From contig CAZOOT010000100.1 in the NCBI GenBank assembly GCA_964581455.1, forward strand, positions 1 to 12,072: a stretch of DNA of 12,072 nt, in the 5' to 3' direction. Source of the DNA: VBAS01 sp964581455. GTDB lineage: Bacteria > Bacteroidota > Bacteroidia > Chitinophagales > Chitinophagaceae. The translations under genes were made by a program, and so were the position numbers. The notes below the pieces were generated by a model. It ran no database searches and was not told the origin of the DNA. It saw only the letters and a program-made list of their open reading frames with translations. Below are positions 5,353 through 12,072 of the stretch, one piece after another (the stretch's first letter is position 1; each line of letters starts with the position of its first letter).

Positions 5353-8013
5353 TTACAGGTTCATTTGTAAAAACGATGCTGCTCCCATATTCAAGGGTTC
5401 TTCCTGTACCCAAAACCAGGTCGCCTGGTTGTATTTTGCATAAAGGGTTTCCAATTGTTTTAAAGGCAAAGGATATAATTGTTCAACCCTTATTATCGCA
5501 ACATCTTTTCTTTTTTCTTTTTGCTGCATTTCCGCCAGGTCAAAATATATTTTACCACTGCAGAATAAAACCTTTTTTACTTTTTTTACTTCTGCATAAT
5601 TGTCATCAATTACTTCCCTGAAACCACCTTTTGTAAATTCCTCCATTGCTGAATAAGAATCCACATGCCTCAGATTAGCTTTTGGAGAAAAATTAATTAA
5701 TGGTTTTCTGAATGGCCAGGCCAGTTGTCTTCTCAAAGCATGAAATAAGTTTGAAGCCGTGGTGATATTGGTGGACACCATATTCAGCTCTGCCCCCATT
5801 TGTAAAAATCTTTCCATCCTTGCACTGCTATGTTCCGGTCCCTGTCCTTCATATCCATGAGGCAATAACAAAGTCAATGCATTCATCCGATTCCATTTCT
5901 GTTCTCCCGAAGAGATAAACTGGTCGATCATCGTTTGGGCAACATTGCTGAAATCTCCAAACTGTGCTTCCCACAATACCAAAGCGTTCGGATTTGCCAG
6001 AGAATATCCGTATTCAAAACCCATCACACCGTATTCACTCAATAAAGAATTATAAATTCTGAACTTACCTGCAGCTCCCGGAATTTCACTCAAGCGGTTA
6101 TAGGCTTTATTGTTATTCTCATCCCGCAGCACTGCATGCCGGTGACTGAAAGTACCTCTTCTTACATCCTGTCCGCTCATCCGCACATCTTTTCCATCCA
6201 GTAAAAGCGTTCCATAAGCCATTAACTCTGCAGTTGCCCAGTCAATTTTTCTTTCAGTTTCAAATAATTTTATTTTATCGTTTAAAATTTTTTCAACTTT
6301 TCTTAAAGGTTTAAAATCAGCCGGCCATTTCATGATCGCCTCAAAAACAGTTTTAAAATTTTCTGCGCTTACAGCCGTTTCCGGTGATTGTTCAAAATCT
6401 TCAACTGTAGCACGGCGAAGTTTTTTCCATTCCAGTTCCGGCGGCTGGTAATGATAGGGTAAAGGTTTTTGTTTTACTTCATCCAGTCTTTCCTGCAGAT
6501 CATCCCAGAATTTTTTCTCCATTTCTTTTGCCAGTTCCTGTGCATCCGGTTCTCCATTCTCCAATAAATACTTTATATACATTTCCCTGGGATTTGCATG
6601 CTTATCAATTAACGCATACAAATGCGGCTGTGTAAATTTCGGATCATCACCTTCATTATGTCCATGTTTCCGATAGCAAACCATATCAATAAATATATCC
6701 GAATTGAATTTTTGCCTGAATCTTGTTGCTATCTCCACGCATTTCACTACGGTTTCCGGATCATCGCCATTTATATGTATCACCGGTGCCTGTATTGCAG
6801 CAGCCAATGAAGTACAATAATCCGAACTCCTGGCATCATCAAAATCTGTAGTAAACCCGATCTGGTTATTGATCACAAAATGTATAGTACCTCCGGTATA
6901 ATAACCTTTCAGGTAACTCATCTGTAAAACTTCATACACAATTCCCTGTCCTGCTACAGAAGCATCACCATGTATCAGGATCGGAAGAATTTTATCATAA
7001 TCACTTCCATACATGATATCGGCTTTGGCCCTGGAAAATCCAACCACCACAGGATCCACTGCTTCAAGGTGGGAAGGATTGGGCATCAGTTTCAGATGCA
7101 TGGTTTTTCCGTCATGTGTTTTTACTTCGCTTCCAAAACCCATATGATATTTTACATCTCCGGTACCCATGGTTTGATCCATCTTGGCTGTTCCTTCAAA
7201 TTCGCTAAAGATCTGCTCATAGGTTTTGCCCATGATGTTTGCTAAAACATTCAACCTGCCGCGGTGTGCCATACCTATCACTACTTCCTGAACTTCGTTT
7301 GCAGCAGCAGTATTTATAATTGCATCCAGTGCAGCTATGGTCGTTTCTCCACCTTCTAATGAAAATCTTTTTTGCCCTACATATTTTGTATGCAAAAATT
7401 TTTCAAACATCACCCCCTGGTTCAGTTTTTCCAATATGCGTTTCCTTTTTTCAAGAGAAAGTGTGTTATGAATATTTTTTTCAAACTCATTGGTAAGCCA
7501 ATCTACTTTTTCCTGGTTACTGATGTATTTGAATTCAATACCCACATGATGGGCATAGCATTTTTCCAGATGTGAAACGATATTTCTTAAAGTAGTAGCC
7601 CCCAGCCCGATCAGGCTGCCGGCATAAAATGTTTTATCCAGGTCGGCTTCAGTGAAACCAAAAAACTTTAGATTAAGATTAGCACCCCTGTCCTTTCTTT
7701 CACGAATGGGATTTGTTTTTGCGATCAGGTGCCCTTTGTTACGATAACCCAGGATCATCCTGTAAACTCCAAGTTCTCTTTTCCAATCAACAGTTGATTG
7801 ATCAGTTTCAACCTGTGCAGTTGCAGGAGTTAATTCATGCACTGCAGTACCGTTTCCGCCTGCAGGTTGAATGGCATTTGCAATTGCAAAATCAAATCCC
7901 TCAAAAAATTTTTTGAACTCCGGGTCTATACTCTCAGGGTTCTTTAAAAAATCCTGGTATAAATTCTCTATAAAAGCCGGGTGCTGGCTTGTGATATACT
8001 GCAAATCTTTCAT
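5353..8013 (-). CDS. odhA: 2-oxoglutarate dehydrogenase E1 component, C-terminus cut by in-frame stop
   Basis: An 886-residue thiamine-diphosphate enzyme (also SucA) that decarboxylates 2-oxoglutarate and succinylates the E2 lipoyl arm in the TCA cycle. The N-terminal E2-binding type segment is present (HPAFIENLYQDFLKNPES). Cofactor motifs follow: IHGDASVAGQG near residue 348, NNQIGFTTD near 380, NGDDPE near 414 and RKHGHNEGDDP near 448. The transketolase-type C-terminal half has SGQDVRRGTFSHRHAV and LLPHGYEGQGPEHSS. The ATG at 8013 is preferred because MKDLQYIT is a typical start; a TTG at 8046 would add 11 unlikely residues. The frame stops at 5353 after NMGAASFLQMNL, but 38 more codons of family-like sequence follow in the same frame after two stop codons (5239-5352). 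Read through, the protein would be 924 residues, close to E. coli SucA (about 933). Whether the short form is active is unknown. It is the first gene of the odhA-odhB pair. Confidence 0.93.
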   Translation of the reverse strand: MKDLQYITSQHPAFIENLYQDFLKNPESIDPEFKKFFEGFDFAIANAIQPAGGNGTAVHELTPATAQVETDQSTVDWKRELGVYRMILGYRNKGHLIAKTNPIRERKDRGANLNLKFFGFTEADLDKTFYAGSLIGLGATTLRNIVSHLEKCYAHHVGIEFKYISNQEKVDWLTNEFEKNIHNTLSLEKRKRILEKLNQGVMFEKFLHTKYVGQKRFSLEGGETTIAALDAIINTAAANEVQEVVIGMAHRGRLNVLANIMGKTYEQIFSEFEGTAKMDQTMGTGDVKYHMGFGSEVKTHDGKTMHLKLMPNPSHLEAVDPVVVGFSRAKADIMYGSDYDKILPILIHGDASVAGQGIVYEVLQMSYLKGYYTGGTIHFVINNQIGFTTDFDDARSSDYCTSLAAAIQAPVIHINGDDPETVVKCVEIATRFRQKFNSDIFIDMVCYRKHGHNEGDDPKFTQPHLYALIDKHANPREMYIKYLLENGEPDAQELAKEMEKKFWDDLQERLDEVKQKPLPYHYQPPELEWKKLRRATVEDFEQSPETAVSAENFKTVFEAIMKWPADFKPLRKVEKILNDKIKLFETERKIDWATAELMAYGTLLLDGKDVRMSGQDVRRGTFSHRHAVLRDENNNKAYNRLSEIPGAAGKFRIYNSLLSEYGVMGFEYGYSLANPNALVLWEAQFGDFSNVAQTMIDQFISSGEQKWNRMNALTLLLPHGYEGQGPEHSSARMERFLQMGAELNMVSTNITTASNLFHALRRQLAWPFRKPLINFSPKANLRHVDSYSAMEEFTKGGFREVIDDNYAEVKKVKKVLFCSGKIYFDLAEMQQKEKRKDVAIIRVEQLYPLPLKQLETLYAKYNQATWFWVQEEPLNMGAASFLQMNL

Positions 8014-8043
8014 TTCAATTGTTTGGCTGACCACTTTGGGCTG

Positions 8044-8051
8044 CAAATATC
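8044..8051 (-). promoter_or_regulatory. Possible -7 element of odhA
   Basis: The minus strand reads GATATTTG, five of the six fixed positions of TAnnTTTG, 30 bases before the chosen odhA ATG. A T-rich run occupies the -33 region but there is no TTG. This is the best candidate in the spacer shared with the divergent rpsT gene, and it is weak. Confidence 0.3.
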
Positions 8052-8196
8052 CGCTAAAAAACCGAAAAAGCTGTCATTTTGAATAGCTTAGAGAACTTAT
8101 GATTCCGGCTCTATGTCCCTGATCAACAGTGGTTGTGTCACTCACTTCTACTGTGGGTAATTCTATTCAGCAATTTTCTAATTAAAACCTTGAAAA

Positions 8197-8228
8197 TTTG
8201 GCAGGTAGCCTGTGCAACCCTACCTTTG
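8197..8228 (+). promoter_or_regulatory. Bacteroidota-type promoter of rpsT
   Basis: TTTG at 8197-8200, a 20-base spacer, and TACCTTTG at 8221-8228 match the Bacteroidota vegetative consensus (TTTG, 19-21 bases, TAnnTTTG) at every fixed position. The -7 box ends 22 bases before the rpsT ATG, giving an inferred 5' leader of about 15-18 bases. No Shine-Dalgarno sequence is present in the leader, which is normal in this phylum. Confidence 0.8.
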
Positions 8229-8250
8229 CCATCCTTAAAAACAAGAGTAA

Positions 8251-8508
8251 ATGGCTAATCACAGTGCAACAAAAAAAGACGTTCGTCAGGCAGCAAAGCG
8301 TCGCGACAGAAATAAGTATTATGGCAAAACTACCCGTAATGCCATTCGTAAACTGGATGAAATAAAAGATGCAAAAGAAGCAGCAGCTAAAATACCTGCT
8401 ACATCTTCTATGATCGACAAGCTGGCTAAAAGAGGTGTCATTCATAAAAACAAAGCTGCCAATCTGAAAAGAAAGCTTGTAAAAAGAATCAACAAACTGG
8501 CTAAATAA
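8251..8508 (+). CDS. rpsT: 30S ribosomal protein S20
   Basis: An 85-residue, strongly basic protein starting MANHSATKKDVRQAAKRR, with the helical Lys/Ala-rich pattern and the late KNKAANLKRKLVKRIN segment diagnostic of bacterial S20. It binds 16S rRNA in the 30S subunit body and helps early assembly. The length is normal for the family. It has its own clear promoter (8197-8228) and terminator (8529-8560), so it is expressed as a single gene, divergent from odhA. There is no ribosome-binding site of the classical type before the ATG. Confidence 0.97.
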   Translation: MANHSATKKDVRQAAKRRDRNKYYGKTTRNAIRKLDEIKDAKEAAAKIPATSSMIDKLAKRGVIHKNKAANLKRKLVKRINKLAK

Positions 8509-8528
8509 GTTTTTGAATAAATTATTTG

Positions 8529-8560
8529 AAAGGCATTCCATATCGGGATGCCTTTTTTAT
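8529..8560 (+). terminator. Rho-independent terminator of rpsT
   Basis: The arms AAAGGCATTCC (8529-8539) and GGGATGCCTTT (8545-8555) pair over 11 positions with one G-T wobble, around the loop ATATC. A run of T residues follows immediately. The hairpin begins 20 bases after the rpsT stop codon. It ends about 20 bases before the next gene, so it also insulates the M14 peptidase gene from rpsT. Confidence 0.88.
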
Positions 8561-8582
8561 TTTTAACACTTAAACCACACAC

Positions 8583-10310
8583 ATGAAAAAACTGATCATC
8601 GGATGCTCATTTCTTTTCAGCAATCTTATTTATTCCCAAAACATCAACACCGTTTTTGAAAAAAGCAAGGGTACACAAACGCCAACCTATTTTGAAATCA
8701 TCAACTGGTGGCAGAAACTGGATGCCCAATCCGGAAAAATAAAAATGCTGACAATGGGAATGACTGATGCAGGCTATCCGTTGCATCTCATGGTGATTGC
8801 CAATAATGGTGATTATAATTTTGACAATATCAGGAAAAACAATAAAAGGGTTATTCTTATCAACAATGGAATTCATCCTGGTGAACCGGATGGCATAGAT
8901 GCGAGTATGTTACTGGCGAGAGATATTGTAAACAATAAACTAAACCTTCCTGATAATATTATTTTAGCCATCATCCCGGTTTATAATATCGGTGGATGTC
9001 TGAATCGGAGTGCTAACTACAGAGTTGATCAGAATGGACCCGAAGAATTCGGATTTCGTGGCAATAGCCAGAACCTCGATCTGAATAGGGATTTCATCAA
9101 ATCCGATTCAAAAGAAGCCAGGGCATTTGCTGAAATATTTCATCTGACAGATCCCGATGTTTTTTTAGATAACCATGTAAGCAATGGCGCCGATTACCAG
9201 CATGTGATGACATTGATTTGCACACAGCATAATAAACTGGGTGGAGTAATGGGTGAATTCTTGAATAAAAATTTTGAACCTGGACTTTATGCCAGCATGA
9301 AAGAAAAAGGACTTGACCTGATTCCTTATGTCAATTCATTTGGTGATTCACCGGACAATGGCTGGCCGGAATTTATAGAAGGACCAAGATACAGCAGCGG
9401 CTATGCTGCACTCTGGCACACTTTTTCATTTATTGCAGAAACACATATGCTAAAACCCTATGGTCAGCGGGTAATGGCCACTTATGAATTAATGAAAAGC
9501 ATTATTGATTTTACTTTCAGGAACAATACTGTAATAAAACAATTGAGAGATCAGACAAAAAATTCAGTAAAAACCCAGGTAGAATTTCCAATCAGTTGGG
9601 TACTTGACCGTACTCAACACGCTAAAAGATTATACAAAGGATATGAATCAGGTCGCAAACCAAGCGAAGTGTCAGGTTTACCCAGATTATATTATGACAG
9701 AACAAAACCCTATGAAAAAGAAATTCCATTTTATAATTTTTATAAACCGTTTGCTTTCATTCAAAAACCAACTGCCTATATCATTCCTCATGGTTGGTGG
9801 AAAGTAATTGAACTTTTAAAGATCAATAAAGTGCAGATGACTGCACTAAAAAAGGATACGATAATTGAAGTAGAAGTTTACCGGATAGATGATTATAAAA
9901 CAGCGGCAAGACAATTTGAAATGCACCATATCAACAGTGTTGTAAAAACCAGTACATCTGTTCAAAAAGTACAATTCCGAAAAGGTGATTTATACATTCC
10001 AATGAACCAGTCCGCCAACCGGTTTTTAATCGAAACGCTGGAACCCACTGCTGCTGACTCCTATTTTGCCTGGAATTTTTTTGATGGCATCCTGGGACAA
10101 AAAGAAGGTTATTCTGCCTATGCATTTGAAGATATTGCTGCAGATTATTTAAAAAGTAATAAGGTTTTAAAAAATAAATTAGAAGAAAAAAGAGCTGTCG
10201 ATACAGCATTTGCAAAAAACGGAAGAGCACAATTGAATTTTGTTTATGAAAACTCTCCTTGGTTTGAAACAAATTATTTGATGTACCCTGTTTTTAGAGT
10301 TAAAAAATAA
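8583..10310 (+). CDS. Secreted M14-family zinc carboxypeptidase
   Basis: A 575-residue metallopeptidase that should remove residues from the C-terminus of peptides outside the cytoplasm. A short signal peptide is visible (MKKLIIGCSFLFSNLIYSQ), with likely cleavage after Ser18 or near it. The zinc site is H-x-x-E at His98 and Glu101 (NNGIHPGEPDG) with the third ligand His198 in LDNHVSNGADY. The substrate-binding region has NLDLNRDF (164-171). The catalytic general base is Glu286 in FIAETHMLKPYG. The region after about residue 330 is less conserved and may be an accessory beta domain; no T9SS signal is seen at the C-terminus, which ends FRVKK. The specificity is unknown. It follows the rpsT terminator, and a partial -7-like TATTTTTA (8558-8565) lies in the T run, so promoter placement is uncertain. 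The next gene is 55 bases downstream and may be co-transcribed. Confidence 0.9.
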   Translation: MKKLIIGCSFLFSNLIYSQNINTVFEKSKGTQTPTYFEIINWWQKLDAQSGKIKMLTMGMTDAGYPLHLMVIANNGDYNFDNIRKNNKRVILINNGIHPGEPDGIDASMLLARDIVNNKLNLPDNIILAIIPVYNIGGCLNRSANYRVDQNGPEEFGFRGNSQNLDLNRDFIKSDSKEARAFAEIFHLTDPDVFLDNHVSNGADYQHVMTLICTQHNKLGGVMGEFLNKNFEPGLYASMKEKGLDLIPYVNSFGDSPDNGWPEFIEGPRYSSGYAALWHTFSFIAETHMLKPYGQRVMATYELMKSIIDFTFRNNTVIKQLRDQTKNSVKTQVEFPISWVLDRTQHAKRLYKGYESGRKPSEVSGLPRLYYDRTKPYEKEIPFYNFYKPFAFIQKPTAYIIPHGWWKVIELLKINKVQMTALKKDTIIEVEVYRIDDYKTAARQFEMHHINSVVKTSTSVQKVQFRKGDLYIPMNQSANRFLIETLEPTAADSYFAWNFFDGILGQKEGYSAYAFEDIAADYLKSNKVLKNKLEEKRAVDTAFAKNGRAQLNFVYENSPWFETNYLMYPVFRVKK

Positions 10311-10365
10311 TTTAATCATCCGGTTGTCCGAAAAAAGTTATTACATTTAAGACAATCAAGATATT

Positions 10366-10971
10366 ATGTTATTACATGTTCATCCGGAAAACCCTCAGCC
10401 AAGATTAATTAAACAAATTGTTGAAAAATTGAAGTCTGGAGGAATCATTATTTACCCAACGGATACCGTTTATGGATTGGGTTGTGATATCCTTCAGCAA
10501 TCTGCTGTAGAAAAAATTTGCCAGATAAAAAAAGTGGATCCTAAGAAAGCACAGCTTTCATTTGTGTGCTCCGATTTATCCCACCTGAGTGATTATACCC
10601 GGCCGTTTTCAAATTCTGTATTTCGTATATTAAAAGAACATTTGCCCGGGCCTTATACATTTATTTTGTCTGCCAGCAAAATGGTTCCGAAGATTCTGGT
10701 GAATAAAAAAGATACAATTGGGTTAAGAATTCCGGATAATAAAATTTCCATGGCAATTATCAAAGAATTGGGAAGACCCATACTTAGTGCTTCTTTACCC
10801 GGCGAATTGGTGGAAGATTATACGGATCCTGAAATCATGCAGGAAAATTTCAGGAATGAAGTAGACTTCATTATCCATGGTGGTATTGGCGGCACGGTAC
10901 CCTCAACTGTTATCGACCTTACTGGCAATGAACCACTTTTAGTACGCCAGGGATTAGGTGAATGGGAATGA
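10366..10971 (+). CDS. YciO-like protein of the Sua5/YciO/YrdC/YwlC family (threonylcarbamoyl-AMP synthase fold)
   Basis: A 201-residue single-domain protein. The start (HPENPQPRLIKQIV), the GGIIIYPTDTVYGLGC nucleotide-binding segment, GPYTFIL, TIGLRIPDN and the end VPSTVIDLTGNEPLLVRQGLG follow E. coli YciO more closely than TsaC. Proteins of this fold make threonylcarbamoyl-AMP from threonine, bicarbonate and ATP for the t6A tRNA modification; whether YciO-type members are the main cellular enzyme is less clear. The canonical S-T-S-A-N signature is SASLP here, as in YciO-type proteins. It has no Sua5 C-terminal domain. It lies 55 bases after the M14 peptidase gene. A partial -7 element, TACATTTA (10342-10349), sits 16 bases before the ATG but lacks a -33 partner. 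It converges with the DUF418 gene across 33 bases, with no clear terminator between them. Confidence 0.88.
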   Translation: MLLHVHPENPQPRLIKQIVEKLKSGGIIIYPTDTVYGLGCDILQQSAVEKICQIKKVDPKKAQLSFVCSDLSHLSDYTRPFSNSVFRILKEHLPGPYTFILSASKMVPKILVNKKDTIGLRIPDNKISMAIIKELGRPILSASLPGELVEDYTDPEIMQENFRNEVDFIIHGGIGGTVPSTVIDLTGNEPLLVRQGLGEWE

Positions 10972-11004
10972 TGCTCCAGTCTAAAAATCTTTTCTGGTTA
11001 TTGT

Positions 11005-12072
11005 TCATTTATTTTTAATCAAACGCAAAATTTTTCCATAAGTCAGTATCCGCCAAATCCATTCCAGTGGGCCATAATTAAAATATTTTAACCAGTAGGT
11101 GCTGAAAAGAATTTGAAAAAGATACATGCCGATAGCGATTTGAAAAAATAAAGTAGGCCCGATTTTCCCCCCGACACCCATGCCCACATCATAAAAAATA
11201 AAAATGCCCATGAATGTTTGCATGATATAGATCGTCAGTGCCATTCTTCCAATGGGTGCCAGTAATTTCCATCGGGAATTCCCTTTTGTTTTTTCCCAAT
11301 GCAAGCAAAGCCAGCAAGTATATGCCAGGCTCAATGGCACGACACTGGTAGCATAAAGCGTAGTTTGGATCAAACCCAGAGGATGCGGAACATTTTTTCC
11401 GATGATAGTAAAATATGTCAAAGCCAGGCCACTTGGTATGCCGATGATCATACCCCATTTCTTTAATTGCTTAAATAAAGGAATATATTTTTCCAACTGC
11501 TGGTACATCATTTTTCTGCCCACCAAAAAACCAAGCAAAAACATGCCCAGCACTTTGGGCATCCGGTTGCTTTCAATTATATAAGCATATCGGTATAGCC
11601 AGCCCGATGCCTGCCAGTTGCGCCATGCCTGCCAACCATTTCCTTCAATAAAAAGATATTGACGCCAGCTATCATCTGTAGGCATCCCGGTTTTTTTATC
11701 AATGCCCAAAGCAAAATCTTCGAGAAAAGCTCCGGTTCTTATATCCAACAATACTTTGATGGTATCTATCAGAATAGGTGAGGCTATAAGTATGATTGCC
11801 CAAATCAGCAATGTTCTGTCCGAACATTTTCTGAACAATGGCAGCAACATGCCCAGTAAAGCATATAAAAAAAGAATATCCCCTTCCCACAACAACAATA
11901 AGTGTCCGGCCCCGATCAGTAAAAGAATAAATAATCTCCGGTAAAATATTTTCAGTGGATTGATCCCTCTTTGTTCATTCCGGATCAGGATAATGGAAAA
12001 CCCGATCCCAAAGAGCAGGGAGAAAAGACTGTAAAATTTTCCATTCACAAAGGATAACTCCAGTATTCCTAA
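11005..12072 (-). CDS. DUF418 family integral membrane protein, N-terminus missing
   Basis: The frame is open to the last base of the window, encoding LGILELSF before the first GTG at 12048, so the true start lies to the right. NGKFYSLFSLLFGIGF is the conserved internal motif of DUF418/YeiB proteins, normally found some 60-80 residues after the start. About nine hydrophobic stretches are visible in this part. The C-terminal DUF418 signature APIGRMALTIYIMQT and the closing YFNYGPLEWIWRILTYG are clear. These are inner-membrane proteins related to acyltransferase-like families; their substrate is not established, though transport or modification of a metabolite has been suggested for relatives. 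There is no functional link visible to its neighbours. Confidence 0.9.
   Translation of the reverse strand, partial: LGILELSFVNGKFYSLFSLLFGIGFSIILIRNEQRGINPLKIFYRRLFILLLIGAGHLLLLWEGDILFLYALLGMLLPLFRKCSDRTLLIWAIILIASPILIDTIKVLLDIRTGAFLEDFALGIDKKTGMPTDDSWRQYLFIEGNGWQAWRNWQASGWLYRYAYIIESNRMPKVLGMFLLGFLVGRKMMYQQLEKYIPLFKQLKKWGMIIGIPSGLALTYFTIIGKNVPHPLGLIQTTLYATSVVPLSLAYTCWLCLHWEKTKGNSRWKLLAPIGRMALTIYIMQTFMGIFIFYDVGMGVGGKIGPTLFFQIAIGMYLFQILFSTYWLKYFNYGPLEWIWRILTYGKILRLIKNK

Noticed and set aside
5329..5355. Stop codon reassignment in this organism
   Set aside because: Other genes in the window use both TAA and TGA as normal ends with correct family lengths, so a changed genetic code is not supported.
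5213..5413. A frameshift joining odhA to an alternative minus-strand frame
   Set aside because: That frame gives a cysteine-rich sequence unlike the E1 family, while the original frame keeps the conserved end, so no frameshift is needed.
8014..8046. TTG at 8046 as the start of odhA
   Set aside because: It adds 11 residues not typical of the family, and the ATG at 8013 gives the expected MKDLQYIT start.
10972..11004. Terminator between the convergent YciO-like and DUF418 genes
   Set aside because: Only a four-base CCAG/CTGG pairing is visible in the 33-base gap, too little to call.
11005..12048. GTG at 12048 as the start of the DUF418 protein
   Set aside because: The conserved GKFYSLFS motif comes right after it, whereas family members have a membrane segment before that motif; the frame stays open to the window edge.

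Overview
This 12,072-base window looks like ordinary chromosome from a Bacteroidota bacterium, most likely of the Chitinophagaceae type. The lineage is inferred from three things: a secreted subtilase ending in type IX secretion (T9SS) sorting-like domains, a textbook Bacteroidota promoter (TTTG, 20-base spacer, TACCTTTG) in front of rpsT, and Bacteroidota-style protein sequences with A/T-rich spacers that lack Shine-Dalgarno sequences. I see no mobile element, CRISPR array, tRNA, rRNA or prophage, and no credible new multigene system.

Layout, left to right. Positions 2-1882 (+) hold the 3' part of a subtilisin-like (S8) secreted peptidase whose start lies outside the window. It converges on 1921-3096 (-), an RsmB-type rRNA m5C methyltransferase. 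A strong, nearly symmetric terminator at 3114-3147 separates that gene from 3178-3594 (-), a small SnoaL/NTF2-like protein. An A/T-rich gene-free stretch of 344 bases (3595-3938) follows. Next come the E2 (odhB/sucB, 3939-5159) and E1 (odhA/sucA, 5353-8013) genes of the 2-oxoglutarate dehydrogenase complex, both on the minus strand with E1 transcribed first. Divergent from them is rpsT (ribosomal protein S20, 8251-8508, +) with its own promoter and terminator. Then, on the plus strand, come a secreted M14 zinc carboxypeptidase (8583-10310) and a YciO/Sua5/YrdC-family protein (10366-10971). A DUF418 membrane protein (11005-12072, -) runs off the right edge.

The observation most worth checking is at the 3' end of the E1 gene. 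The reading frame meets TAA at 5355-5353 and TGA at 5331-5329. Beyond them, in the same frame, lies a well-preserved copy of the family's C-terminal segment (QPSAATATGYAKVH and onward) ending at TAA 5241-5239. Either E1 is truly shortened by 38 codons, or this is a recent lesion, a sequence error, or an unusual translation event. Smaller points are a probable leaderless promoter for the rsmB-like gene placed directly under the upstream terminator, tandem sorting-like domains on the subtilase, and low-complexity A/T repeats between E1 and E2.

Functionally, E1 and E2 work together in the TCA cycle, with the E3 subunit not in this window. The RsmB-like methyltransferase, S20 and the YciO-like protein belong to translation. 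The two peptidases are exported enzymes. These are neighbouring housekeeping genes rather than one pathway.
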